This document shows positions 1 through 7,554 of a stretch of DNA of 64,000 bases, piece after piece. The stretch spans positions 62,001 to 126,000 of the forward strand of contig CANRNI010000002.1 of the NCBI GenBank assembly GCA_947631945.1, read 5' to 3'. Position 1 is the stretch's first letter; each line of letters starts with the position of its first letter. Source of the DNA: an uncultured Clostridia bacterium. GTDB lineage: Bacteria; Bacillota; Clostridia; Oscillospirales; Acutalibacteraceae. Position numbers and translations under genes: made by a program. The notes beneath the pieces are model-generated. The model was not told where the DNA came from. It saw nothing but the letters and a program-made list of their open reading frames with translations, and ran no database searches.

Positions 1-506
1 ACTACCATGCCTATAAGTCTTGTCGCGATTCCCGCTATAAGCGAACCACCGGTACATTCCGTAACGTTAGCCGTAAAGCTTTCGGAATGAGTTGCAGAAA
101 GATTTCCGTTATAAGCCTTTGTTTTATTAACGGCGGCGGTAATCATATCAAGCATTTGCTGATTGCTCATTGCCGACGGGTCAATGACTGCCGGAGCGGT
201 TGTCTGAGCCGCAGGCTGCTGCTGAACGTTGGGATTTGCCTGCTGAGTCCCTGCGTTCTGATTTTCTCCCTGAATATTATTTGTGGCTTCATTTTGATTT
301 GCGCCCTGGTTTATATTCTGATTAAGATATTGATTGACCGCATAATCGGTTGTAACCGCGTTAAAAGCGGAACCCGCGTTGGGCGGCTGTACCGAAGGCG
401 CCGAATTTCCGCCACGCAATACCTGCGCTGTCAATACTATTACAATCACCAAAACGACAACCATTGAAACAAGTATAGCCGTAAGCTTTTTATTAAGCTC
501 GCTCAT
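1..506 (-). CDS. Membrane-anchored Asn/Gln-rich protein, N-terminal part (3' end outside window)
   Basis: Read on the minus strand from an ATG preceded by GAGGTG with 5 nt spacing; the frame stays open to the window edge, so the C-terminus is missing. The protein starts MSELNKKLTAILVSMVVV, one hydrophobic membrane segment at about residues 8-27, followed by a low-complexity Asn/Gln/Ala/Pro linker of about 75 residues and then the start of a globular region (about residue 110 on). The layout, the linker and the phrase ITAAVNKTKAYNG echo the 18.3-19.4 kb gene (FFNTAVNKLKTDG), so the two are likely paralogues. Function unknown; the topology suggests an extracytoplasmic domain tethered to the membrane. 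Confidence 0.7.
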   Translation of the reverse strand, partial: MSELNKKLTAILVSMVVVLVIVIVLTAQVLRGGNSAPSVQPPNAGSAFNAVTTDYAVNQYLNQNINQGANQNEATNNIQGENQNAGTQQANPNVQQQPAAQTTAPAVIDPSAMSNQQMLDMITAAVNKTKAYNGNLSATHSESFTANVTECTGGSLIAGIATRLIGMV

Positions 507-538
507 TGAAACACCTCATATGCTGCGTATATGTGTTG

Positions 539-567
539 ATTATACAATAAAAATATCATATTTGCAA
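539..567 (-). promoter_or_regulatory. Sigma-A promoter of the Asn/Gln-rich membrane protein
   Basis: Minus strand: -35 TTGCAA, 17-nt spacer, -10 TATAAT, about 33 nt upstream of the ATG at 506. Confidence 0.6.
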
Positions 568-774
568 ATATTTAAAAAAATGTTTAAGAAATATTAAATA
601 ATTCTTTTTATTTTGACGCTCGATTTTTCGGATATTTTTACTGTGATATTTTTAAGCCATAAGCAAATACTGAAACTGAACCGACATAAAAATATGCAGA
701 AAGGATAGAGACAGGGCGCGAAAAGATACGTGTTTACGGTTTTTGCGATATCCCTGTTTTGTAACGCGATTTTA

Positions 775-1482
775 ATGAAAATTTTATATATCATAGCTCT
801 CAGCTTTTTTTCGTCCCTTACTCTTTTTATACTGACAAAGCTAATGGGAAACAAACAAATTTCACAGCTTACTACATTCGACTATATCATAGGCATAACA
901 ATAGGAAGCATAGCGGCGGAAATGGCGACTTCTCTCGAGGACGATTTCAAGGAACCTCTTACGGCGATGATAACATACGGAATTATCGCCGCGATTCTGT
1001 CAGTAATTACAAACAAATCGCTTGCGATAAGGCGTTTTATCGACGGAAAAAGCATGATATTGTATGAAAACGGCAAGCTTTACAAAAAAAATTTTACAAA
1101 AGCCCGTCTTAATGTCAATGAATTTCTTACCGAATGCAGATTGCTGGGGTATTACAACATTGCCGATATCCAGACCGCCATTCTCGAACCTAACGGCAGA
1201 ATATCCGTAATGCCCAAGGCGTCCGCAAGACCAGTTACAGTTTCCGATATGAATATAACGCCGACGGAAGAAAAACCTCCCGTAGCGATTATTCTTGACG
1301 GGAAAATTCTGAAACGCAATCTGAAATTCACGGGAAACAACGAGATATGGCTTAAAAACCGGCTCACACAACAGGGGGTCGGCGACATCAAAAATATATT
1401 TTTCGCGTCCTGTGACAACAAAAACAATTTAAGCGTTTACACAAATATAAAAGAAAAGCCCGATTACGACATTTTTTCATAA
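775..1482 (+). CDS. YetF-like (DUF421) membrane protein
   Basis: About 235 residues. Two or three N-terminal membrane helices (LYIIALSFFSSLTLFILTKL, then FDYIIGITIGSIAAEMATS and a third around ITYGIIAAILSVI) are followed by a soluble alpha/beta domain. KLMGNKQISQLTTFDYI, the GSIAAEMA segment and the downstream FIDGK-LYENGK / TECRLLGYYNIADIQTAILEPNGRISVMPK pattern are typical of the DUF421/YetF family, whose members are inner-membrane proteins of poorly defined role, some linked to spore or stress functions. An in-frame GTG at 730 would add 15 residues; I prefer ATG 775 because it gives the usual short family N-terminus, but neither start has a strong SD. No operon partner is evident. Confidence 0.8.
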   Translation: MKILYIIALSFFSSLTLFILTKLMGNKQISQLTTFDYIIGITIGSIAAEMATSLEDDFKEPLTAMITYGIIAAILSVITNKSLAIRRFIDGKSMILYENGKLYKKNFTKARLNVNEFLTECRLLGYYNIADIQTAILEPNGRISVMPKASARPVTVSDMNITPTEEKPPVAIILDGKILKRNLKFTGNNEIWLKNRLTQQGVGDIKNIFFASCDNKNNLSVYTNIKEKPDYDIFS

Positions 1483-1500
1483 ATCGGTCGTTTATAACGG

Positions 1501-1529
1501 TTGACTTAGGGCAATATCGGTATTATAAT
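1501..1529 (+). promoter_or_regulatory. Sigma-A promoter of the Cys-cluster/PHP gene pair
   Basis: TTGACT, 17-nt spacer, TATAAT. The -10 box ends only 4 nt before the ATG at 1534, so the mRNA would be leaderless or nearly so. Confidence 0.65.
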
Positions 1530-1533
1530 CTTC

Positions 1534-2052
1534 ATGGGCGGTGATATTATAAATACCGATGTTAATTTATTGCTTATTACAAAAGCATACGAGCTTTTTG
1601 AAAGAACCGCGCCCCTTTCGTATGACTGCGGGAGGCTTTGCGGTTCACGATGCTGTAAAGGCAGCGACAATACGGGTATGTGGCTGTTTCCCGATGAAGA
1701 AAAACTGCTTAAAGATACCGCCGGTTTTGAAATAAAAGACTGCGAATCAAATTTCGGCTATAAGATGCTTGTATGCCGAGGCTTCTGCGAAAGAAAGACG
1801 CGCCCGCTGTCGTGCAGGATTTTCCCGTATTTTCCCATGATATCGGGCGATAATTTTGACGCAAGAGCGGATATACGGGGAATTTCGATTTGTCCCCTGC
1901 TCTGTAAAAATATAAAACCCGAATACGCTTTTATCAGACAAGTAAGAAAGGCGGCGAGACTGCTTTCGCAAAGCGATGAAATACGGGAATACATAATTAA
2001 CGTAAATTCCATGCTCGATGAAATCGGCGATTTTGCTGAAAGGACTGTTTAA
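1534..2052 (+). CDS. YkgJ-like cysteine-cluster protein
   Basis: 172 residues with a dense set of cysteines: DCGRLCGSRCCKG near residues 30-42, CRGFCERKTRPLSCRIFP near 84-101, and CPLLCK near 121-126. The R-P-x-x-C-R-x-F-P phrase and the spaced Cys pairs resemble the YkgJ/UPF0153 zinc- or iron-binding cysteine-cluster proteins, whose biochemical role is not established. The 3' end overlaps the start of the PHP gene by 35 nt, so translation is probably coupled. The annotated ATG lies almost at the predicted transcription start and has no SD. No better in-frame start was seen: the next candidate is a TTG at 1570, also without SD. Confidence 0.65.
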   Translation: MGGDIINTDVNLLLITKAYELFERTAPLSYDCGRLCGSRCCKGSDNTGMWLFPDEEKLLKDTAGFEIKDCESNFGYKMLVCRGFCERKTRPLSCRIFPYFPMISGDNFDARADIRGISICPLLCKNIKPEYAFIRQVRKAARLLSQSDEIREYIINVNSMLDEIGDFAERTV

Positions 2053-2992
2053 AACGGACGAATATGCAAACGGAAATTCAAATGAACATATAAGCAAGGA
2101 TATAAACAAAGATGTAAACATAAATATAAATGATATTGCAAACGCAAATGCAAAAGGATTTATCGACCTGCACACACATTCAACATTTTCCGACGGTACT
2201 CTTACTCCGACGCAACTTGTTAAAAAGGCGAAAGAAAAAGGTCTTGCGGCAATAGCTCTTACAGACCACGATACTGTTGACGGCTTGGAGGAAGCGATTG
2301 AGGCAGGTAAAAAATACGGAGTGGAGGTCATCTGCGGAATCGAGTTTTCGGTAAAATCCGATACCGAAATGCATCTTTTGGGGCTTGATTTTTCTCTTGA
2401 CTGCCCCGAAATAAAACGCGTTCTCTCTGATATGATTAAAAACCGTGAGGAGCGGAATTTTAAAGTAATCGAAAAATTATCTGAAATCGGCATAAAGATT
2501 ACGCATGACGATATAATCCGTGAATCCACCTCAAAAGTTACGGGAAGAAGCCAAATCGCAAAAGCCATGGTAAAAAAAGGCTATGTAAAAAGCATAAACG
2601 AAGCGTTTGAAAGATATCTTTCAATAGGCAGGCCGGCGTTTGTAACAAGAAAAACGCTTTCGGCCGAAAAGGCGATTGAAATAATCAAGAAAAGCGGCGG
2701 AAAATCATCGCTCGCGCATCTTAACCAAATAGGGAAAACAAATGATGAGCTTTACGAAATTTTATTACGTCTTAAACAATGCGGTCTTGACGCCGTAGAG
2801 GGCTATTATACGGAATATACGGACGAAATGAACGCTTTTTGCAGAAAGGCGGCCGCCGATTTGGGACTTGCGTTTTCGGGCGGTTCGGATTTTCACGGAG
2901 ATAATAAAATCAACCATGAATTGGGGACCGGCGCGGGAAATCTTAAAATTCCGTATTCGGTGCTTGAAAAACTCAGGAAAAAAATAATTTGA
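2018..2992 (+). CDS. PHP-domain phosphoesterase (RNase AM / YciV-like)
   Basis: 324 residues. After an unusual Asn/Ile-rich N-terminal extension of about 45 residues comes a PHP domain with its metal-binding motifs in order: DLHTHSTFSDG (about 50-60), ALTDHDTVDG (about 81-90), a Glu in CGIEFS, MHLLGLDFS, SLAHLNQ and the terminal GGSDFHG. The arrangement, including the inserted RSQIAKAMVKKGYV segment, matches the YciV/TrpH branch, whose characterised members hydrolyse 3',5'-bisphosphonucleotides or trim RNA 5' ends. The start overlaps the upstream cysteine-cluster gene. It precedes hprK but is separated from it by a promoter. Confidence 0.85.
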   Translation: MKSAILLKGLFKTDEYANGNSNEHISKDINKDVNININDIANANAKGFIDLHTHSTFSDGTLTPTQLVKKAKEKGLAAIALTDHDTVDGLEEAIEAGKKYGVEVICGIEFSVKSDTEMHLLGLDFSLDCPEIKRVLSDMIKNREERNFKVIEKLSEIGIKITHDDIIRESTSKVTGRSQIAKAMVKKGYVKSINEAFERYLSIGRPAFVTRKTLSAEKAIEIIKKSGGKSSLAHLNQIGKTNDELYEILLRLKQCGLDAVEGYYTEYTDEMNAFCRKAAADLGLAFSGGSDFHGDNKINHELGTGAGNLKIPYSVLEKLRKKII

Positions 2993-3033
2993 TACAATTT
3001 GATATAAGAGGATAAAGTTTTTCCCTTTCTCTA

Positions 3034-3062
3034 TTGAAAATTTTCCCCTTTTGATATATAAT
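3034..3062 (+). promoter_or_regulatory. Sigma-A promoter of the hprK-glcK-murB-whiA operon
   Basis: TTGAAA, 17-nt spacer, TATAAT, about 40 nt upstream of the hprK ATG, which is preceded by AGGGAG. Confidence 0.7.
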
Positions 3063-3103
3063 AAATAATCAGTAATGTGTAATAAAATAAAGGGAGAAAA
3101 AAT

Positions 3104-4090
3104 ATGTCGGGAAAATATTCCGTTTCACTTCAAAAAATAATAAACGATAACGGCTATGAGGTGCTTTACGTTCCGAAATCCCCCGCCGATATTTATATTT
3201 CTTCCAAGGATATAATCCGCCCGGGGCTTATACTCGCGGGCTATGAGGATTATTTTGACCCCGAAAGGATTCAAGTCCTCGGTCTTACGGAAATGGGATA
3301 TTTAAGCAATCTTTCGGTAGCGCAGAGAAAACAATGTCTTGAAAGATTTCTCTCAACGCATCCCGCAGCCGTAGTCATAACAAGGAATCTCGAACCTGCG
3401 GAGGGAATGATAAAGACCGCAGAAAAATACGCCGTTCCCGTTTTGAGAACGGGCGACACGACTTCCGCGAATATGTCAACGATTATATCATATCTCGGCG
3501 TAGAGCTTGCGGAACGGATAACGCGCCACGGCGTTCTTGTGGAGGTATCGGGCGAAGGCGTGCTGATAGTGGGCGACAGCGGCGTGGGCAAAAGTGAAAC
3601 AGCCGTCGAGCTTATTAAACGCGGACACCGTCTTATAGCGGACGACGCAGTCGAGATAAGAAAGGTTTCCACAAAAACAGTGGTAGGTCAGGCTCCGGAC
3701 AATATAAGGCATTATATAGAGGTAAGGGGCGTCGGCATTATAAACGCGAGACAGATATTCGGCCTCGGTTCGGTTAAGCTTTCGGAAAAAATAGATATGG
3801 TAATAAGACTCGAACCGTGGGACTCCGCCAAAGTTTACGACCGCATGGGACTTGAGGAAAACTATATCAACATAATGGGTATAAGAGTACCGGCGACGGT
3901 AGTACCCGTAACGCCCGGCAGGAACCTTGCGGTTATTATTGAAACCGCCGCAATAAGCAACCGTCAGAAGAAGATGGGCTACAACGCGGCGCAGGAGCTT
4001 ATGATAAATCTCGGAATGGACGATTTTGAGCCTGTCAAACAGGAAATTGAAGTATGGGACAATTCCCCTACCGATGATAATTATATATAA
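3104..4090 (+). CDS. hprK: HPr kinase/phosphorylase
   Basis: 328 residues, slightly longer than usual. The N-terminal domain (about 1-130) is followed by the kinase domain with Walker A GDSGVGKSET at about 157-166, then RGHRLIADDAVEI, and the family signature EVRGVGIINARQIFGLGSVK at about 206-225. The enzyme uses ATP or pyrophosphate to phosphorylate Ser46 of HPr and reverses this with phosphate, which in Firmicutes sets catabolite repression through CcpA. It is the first gene of a run with glcK, murB and whiA; pairing with glucokinase fits a role in sensing glycolytic flux. RBS AGGGAG. No HPr gene (ptsH/crh) lies nearby. Confidence 0.95.
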   Translation: MSGKYSVSLQKIINDNGYEVLYVPKSPADIYISSKDIIRPGLILAGYEDYFDPERIQVLGLTEMGYLSNLSVAQRKQCLERFLSTHPAAVVITRNLEPAEGMIKTAEKYAVPVLRTGDTTSANMSTIISYLGVELAERITRHGVLVEVSGEGVLIVGDSGVGKSETAVELIKRGHRLIADDAVEIRKVSTKTVVGQAPDNIRHYIEVRGVGIINARQIFGLGSVKLSEKIDMVIRLEPWDSAKVYDRMGLEENYINIMGIRVPATVVPVTPGRNLAVIIETAAISNRQKKMGYNAAQELMINLGMDDFEPVKQEIEVWDNSPTDDNYI

Positions 4091-4122
4091 AATATACCGT
4101 ATAAAAATGGGAGGAAATTTCA

Positions 4123-5076
4123 ATGTACAGAATCGGCGTTGACCTCGGCGGAACAAATATTGTATCAGCCGTGGTAGATGAAAACCACAAAATAATCGCG
4201 AAGGCAAGCACTCCCACGCTTGCTCCCCGTCCTGCGGAGGAAATTTTTGACGATATAGCCAAAACAATAAAAGAAGCCGTTTCAAAAGCGGGCATTACAA
4301 TGAGCGTTATAGAATCAATCGGCGTAGGTACGCCGGGCTCCGTCAATAAGGAAAAGGAGCTTATTGAATTTGCCAATAATCTTGGATTTGACAATACCCC
4401 CGCTTATAAGCTTTTAAGAGAACGCACAGGCTGCAATAACGTATATTTTGACAATGACGCTAACTGCGCGGCGCTCGGTGAAGCCGTCGCGGGCGCGGGA
4501 AAGGGCGTTAAAAACTTTGTCGCGGTAACTCTCGGAACAGGCGTAGGAAGCGGAATAATCGTTGACGGCAAGCTTGTCACGGGCGTTAATTACACGGCGG
4601 GCGAAATGGGCCATATGGTCATAGTATGGAACGGCGAACAATGTACCTGCGGCAGAAGAGGTTGTTGGGAAAGATATTCCTCGGCGACGGCTCTTATTCA
4701 GCAGACGAGAGACGCAATGGTAATAGACCCGTTTACGAAGATGTGGGATATAGTAGAGGACGGCGATATCAGAAAGGTAAACGGAAAAACAGCGTTTGAC
4801 GGTATGCGAGCCGGAGACGCGACGGCGACAAAGGTAGTTGAAAAGTACATGGGCTATCTTGCGTGCGGACTTGTAAATATTATAAATACATTCCAGCCTG
4901 AAATACTCTGCGTAGGCGGCGGCGTAGGAAATGAAAAGGAAAACCTTTTAGGTCCTGTAAGAAAGCTCGTAAAAGCGCAGACATACAGCATTCACGCCGA
5001 AAAACAGACTAAAATAGTACCTGCCGAGCTGGGCAATGACGCAGGTGTCATCGGCGCGGCGCTTCTTGATTCATAA
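4123..5076 (+). CDS. glcK: ROK-family glucokinase
   Basis: 317 residues. The N-terminal ATP-binding motif is DLGGTNIVSAVVD; a second nucleotide motif is GTGVGSGIIVDGKL; a structural zinc site is visible as CTCGRRGCWE at about 176-185, preceded by GEMGHM, and the C-terminal GGGVGNEKE completes a ROK kinase. Clostridial glucokinases (EC 2.7.1.2) have this length and pattern; specificity for another hexose cannot be excluded from sequence. SD GGGAGG, 32 bp after hprK. Its stop overlaps a possible upstream start of murB. Confidence 0.88.
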   Translation: MYRIGVDLGGTNIVSAVVDENHKIIAKASTPTLAPRPAEEIFDDIAKTIKEAVSKAGITMSVIESIGVGTPGSVNKEKELIEFANNLGFDNTPAYKLLRERTGCNNVYFDNDANCAALGEAVAGAGKGVKNFVAVTLGTGVGSGIIVDGKLVTGVNYTAGEMGHMVIVWNGEQCTCGRRGCWERYSSATALIQQTRDAMVIDPFTKMWDIVEDGDIRKVNGKTAFDGMRAGDATATKVVEKYMGYLACGLVNIINTFQPEILCVGGGVGNEKENLLGPVRKLVKAQTYSIHAEKQTKIVPAELGNDAGVIGAALLDS

Positions 5077-5102
5077 TGCATAACTTAGGAAAGAACTGTT
5101 AT

Positions 5103-6011
5103 ATGATTGATTTTCGTGCATTTTCACAAGAAATAAAATCGTCCGACTGCGATGTTCTGCTCGACTCTCCCATGAGCGCACAGACTACCTTTAAAGCCGG
5201 AGGAAATGCAAAAGCCATAGCTTTTCCGAAAACTCGGGACGCGCTTATTAAAGTATTGAAATGCGCAGAAAAACTCGGTATACCGTACATTGCCGCAGGA
5301 AACGGAAGTAATCTTTTGGTCAGAGATACGGGGTTCGACGGAGTTTTTATAAAAATGACGCAGTTTGTTGCGGATATAGAAATCGACGGAGAATATATAA
5401 GATGTTCTTCCGGCACTCCCCTTTCAAGGCTTTGTACCGCCGCCTATGAAAACTCTCTTACGGGACTTGAATTTGCGTACGGAATCCCGGGAACTGTCGG
5501 CGGCGCGGTTTATATGAACGCCGGAGCGTACGGCGGAGAAATGAAGGACGTTTTAATATCTGCGGAACACATATCTCCCGATTTAAAGGCTGAAACGCTT
5601 TCCGCCGACGGACTTTCGCTCGGCTACAGGCGCAGTTTTTATTCCGAACACAGCGGATATATCATCACAGACGCAGTCTTTAAGCTCCGAAAGGGCGAAA
5701 AAGAGGCAATAAAGGCAATGATGGACGATTTTATAGCAAGAAGAAAGGATAAACAGCCGCTTGAATATCCAAGCGCCGGAAGCACGTTTAAGCGTCCCGA
5801 GGGTCATTTCGCGGGAGCGCTCATAGAGCAGTGCGGATTGAAAGGCTGCCGAATAGGCGGAGCCGAGGTCAGCGAAAAGCACGCGGGCTTTATCATAAAC
5901 AGATACGGCGGCACAGCCGACGATATACTTGCTCTTATTGAATATGTTAAAAAAACTGTTAAGGAAAAGACGGGAGTAACTCTTGAACCCGAAGTAAAAA
6001 TTATACCATAA
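5103..6011 (+). CDS. murB: UDP-N-acetylenolpyruvoylglucosamine reductase
   Basis: About 302 residues. It catalyses the NADPH-dependent reduction that yields UDP-MurNAc for peptidoglycan. Visible motifs: FAD-binding AAGNGSNLLVRDTGFDGVFI, PGTVGGAVYMNAGAYGGEM, the substrate-site YRRSFYS, and SAGSTFKRP with the catalytic Ser; a C-terminal Glu lies in LEPEVKII. I chose the ATG at 5103 (protein starts MIDFRAFS) because GGAAAG lies 9 nt upstream; an ATG at 5076 overlapping the glcK stop would add nine residues but has no SD. whiA follows with one base between stop and start. Confidence 0.95.
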   Translation: MIDFRAFSQEIKSSDCDVLLDSPMSAQTTFKAGGNAKAIAFPKTRDALIKVLKCAEKLGIPYIAAGNGSNLLVRDTGFDGVFIKMTQFVADIEIDGEYIRCSSGTPLSRLCTAAYENSLTGLEFAYGIPGTVGGAVYMNAGAYGGEMKDVLISAEHISPDLKAETLSADGLSLGYRRSFYSEHSGYIITDAVFKLRKGEKEAIKAMMDDFIARRKDKQPLEYPSAGSTFKRPEGHFAGALIEQCGLKGCRIGGAEVSEKHAGFIINRYGGTADDILALIEYVKKTVKEKTGVTLEPEVKIIP

Positions 6012-6012
6012 T

Positions 6013-6906
6013 ATGTCATTTTCAAAAGAAGTAAAAAGAGAATTATGCAACGTAATATGCGAAACAGACTGCTGTAAACGCGCGGAGGCTTACGGCATGG
6101 TGTTTTTTGGGCGTTCCTTCGGGAGCGACGATATAAGCATAATGACTGACTATGATTTTGTAGCTAAAAGATATATCGAGGCAATCAAAACGCTGATTAA
6201 CGTAAAACCCACGGTTTCCTACACTCAGTCCGGCAAAAAATTTATCACGCTTGATAAAAAAGAGGACAGAATGGCACTTCTTAACGAGCTTGGTTACTCC
6301 GGCGCCGAAACATCATACCGAATCATCAAAAACAACATTGAAAGGGAATGTTGTCTCGGAGCGTTTGTAAGGGGGGCGTTTCTTTCCTGCGGAATCATAA
6401 CCGACCCCAAGCGTGAATATCACATCGAATTTGGAGTATCTTATAAGAATAAAGCCTCTGACTTCTGCGATTTGTTTGACGGCTTTTCCGCTGTTCCGAA
6501 AAAATCAGTCAGAAACGGCATGAATATCGTTTATTTTAAGGACAGCTCTCATATTGAGGACATTTTAACTCTTATGGACGCGCAGAGCGCGGTAATGGAG
6601 CTGATTGAGGAAAAGATTTATAAGGACGTGCGCAACAACGTCAACAGAAAGGTCAACTGTGACAGCGCCAATATAAAAAAGACCTGCAAAGCGGCGGCAA
6701 TACAGCTTGAAGCAATCAAAAAACTAAAGCGGTCGGGCAAATTTGAGGAGCTCACGCCGGAACAGAAGGAGCTTGCGCAGTTAAGGCTGGAAAATCCGGA
6801 AATGGCGTTCAGTGAGCTTAGCGCGAACCTGAAAAAGCCTATTTCACGTTCGGGAATAAACCACCGCTTCAAAAAAATAATTGAAGCCGCTCAGAAAATC
6901 GAATAA
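6013..6906 (+). CDS. whiA: WhiA sporulation/cell-division regulator
   Basis: 297 residues. It begins MSFSKEVKRELCN, as Firmicute WhiA proteins do, with an N-terminal degenerate LAGLIDADG-type domain (RGAFLSCGIITDPKREYHIEF near 118-138) and a C-terminal helix-turn-helix ending SELSANLKKPISRSGINHRFKKI. WhiA is a DNA-binding protein affecting division, chromosome segregation and sporulation. In most Firmicutes rapZ and yvcK lie between murB and whiA; here whiA follows murB directly with no room for them. A terminator follows. Confidence 0.93.
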   Translation: MSFSKEVKRELCNVICETDCCKRAEAYGMVFFGRSFGSDDISIMTDYDFVAKRYIEAIKTLINVKPTVSYTQSGKKFITLDKKEDRMALLNELGYSGAETSYRIIKNNIERECCLGAFVRGAFLSCGIITDPKREYHIEFGVSYKNKASDFCDLFDGFSAVPKKSVRNGMNIVYFKDSSHIEDILTLMDAQSAVMELIEEKIYKDVRNNVNRKVNCDSANIKKTCKAAAIQLEAIKKLKRSGKFEELTPEQKELAQLRLENPEMAFSELSANLKKPISRSGINHRFKKIIEAAQKIE

Positions 6907-6909
6907 CAA

Positions 6910-6950
6910 TTATGCGCGATGTAAACCGTTGCGCATATTTTTATTTTTTT
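6910..6950 (+). terminator. Rho-independent terminator after whiA
   Basis: TATGCGC...GCGCATA hairpin followed by a T-rich tract (TTTTTATTTTTTT). Confidence 0.75.
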
Positions 6951-6951
6951 A

Positions 6952-6986
6952 TGCAACACTTTCACGGTTAAAGCAATCTTATATAT
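6952..6986 (+). promoter_or_regulatory. Possible ECF-type (autoregulated) promoter
   Basis: TGCAACACTTTC at 6952, about 19 nt before CTTATATAT, just upstream of SD AAAGGAG for the sigma gene. An -35 element with AAC and no sigma-A -35 box is what self-controlled ECF promoters look like. Assignment is by analogy only. Confidence 0.4.
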
Positions 6987-7003
6987 GAAAGGAGCGTGAC
7001 ACG

Positions 7004-7528
7004 ATGAAACATGATATTGAAAACCTCGTAAGTGAAGCGCAGACGGGGAACTCCAAAGCGTTTGCCGAAATCTACGGCTTTTACGCGGAAGGTCTTTACA
7101 GATTCGCGCTGTATTTTACCGGTAACAGCGCCGACGCCGAGGACTGCGTGCAGGACGCCGTTCTGTCCGCGTTCAAAAATATAGCGTCGCTCAAAAAGGC
7201 TTCCTCGTTCAAATCATGGATATTCAAAATTCTCTCCAACGTATGCAGAGAAAAGCTCAAAAATCCCGCAGACAGGCTAAGCTCTGCTCCTATTCACGAA
7301 ATAAGGGAAAACGCGGTATCCGATAATTACGCTTCCGACGCTCCGCTGTCGGCGGAAATCAAGGAAGCGCTCGGTATGCTTCAACCGGACGAGCGGCAAA
7401 TCGTGCTTCTGAGTGTTATAGGACGCTATAAAAGCGGCGAGATTGCAAAGCTTATGAATATGACGTCAGGCTCTGTACGCTCTAAGCTTTCGCGCTCCTT
7501 AAAAAAACTGCGGGACATTTTGCAATAA
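7004..7528 (+). CDS. ECF-type RNA polymerase sigma factor
   Basis: 174 residues. Sigma region 2 spans about 10-80 (FAEIYGFYAEGLYRFALYF, then DAEDCVQDAVLSAFKNI and SFKSWIFKILSNVC); region 4 spans about 120-172 (LGMLQPDERQIVLLSVIGRY and a helix-turn-helix GEIAKLMNMTSGSVRSKLSR). Region 3 is absent, as expected for ECF sigma factors. SD AAAGGAG. The next gene starts 26 bp downstream and encodes a single-pass protein with a cytoplasmic N-terminus, the usual position for an anti-sigma factor. It probably responds to a cell-surface signal. Confidence 0.9.
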   Translation: MKHDIENLVSEAQTGNSKAFAEIYGFYAEGLYRFALYFTGNSADAEDCVQDAVLSAFKNIASLKKASSFKSWIFKILSNVCREKLKNPADRLSSAPIHEIRENAVSDNYASDAPLSAEIKEALGMLQPDERQIVLLSVIGRYKSGEIAKLMNMTSGSVRSKLSRSLKKLRDILQ

Positions 7529-7554
7529 TTTTACAGTAGATTGGGAGGCACAAT

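Noticed and set aside
87-467. Plus-strand ORF of 126 codons
   Set aside because: It is the shadow of the minus-strand Asn/Gln-rich gene, which has SD, promoter and a membrane helix.
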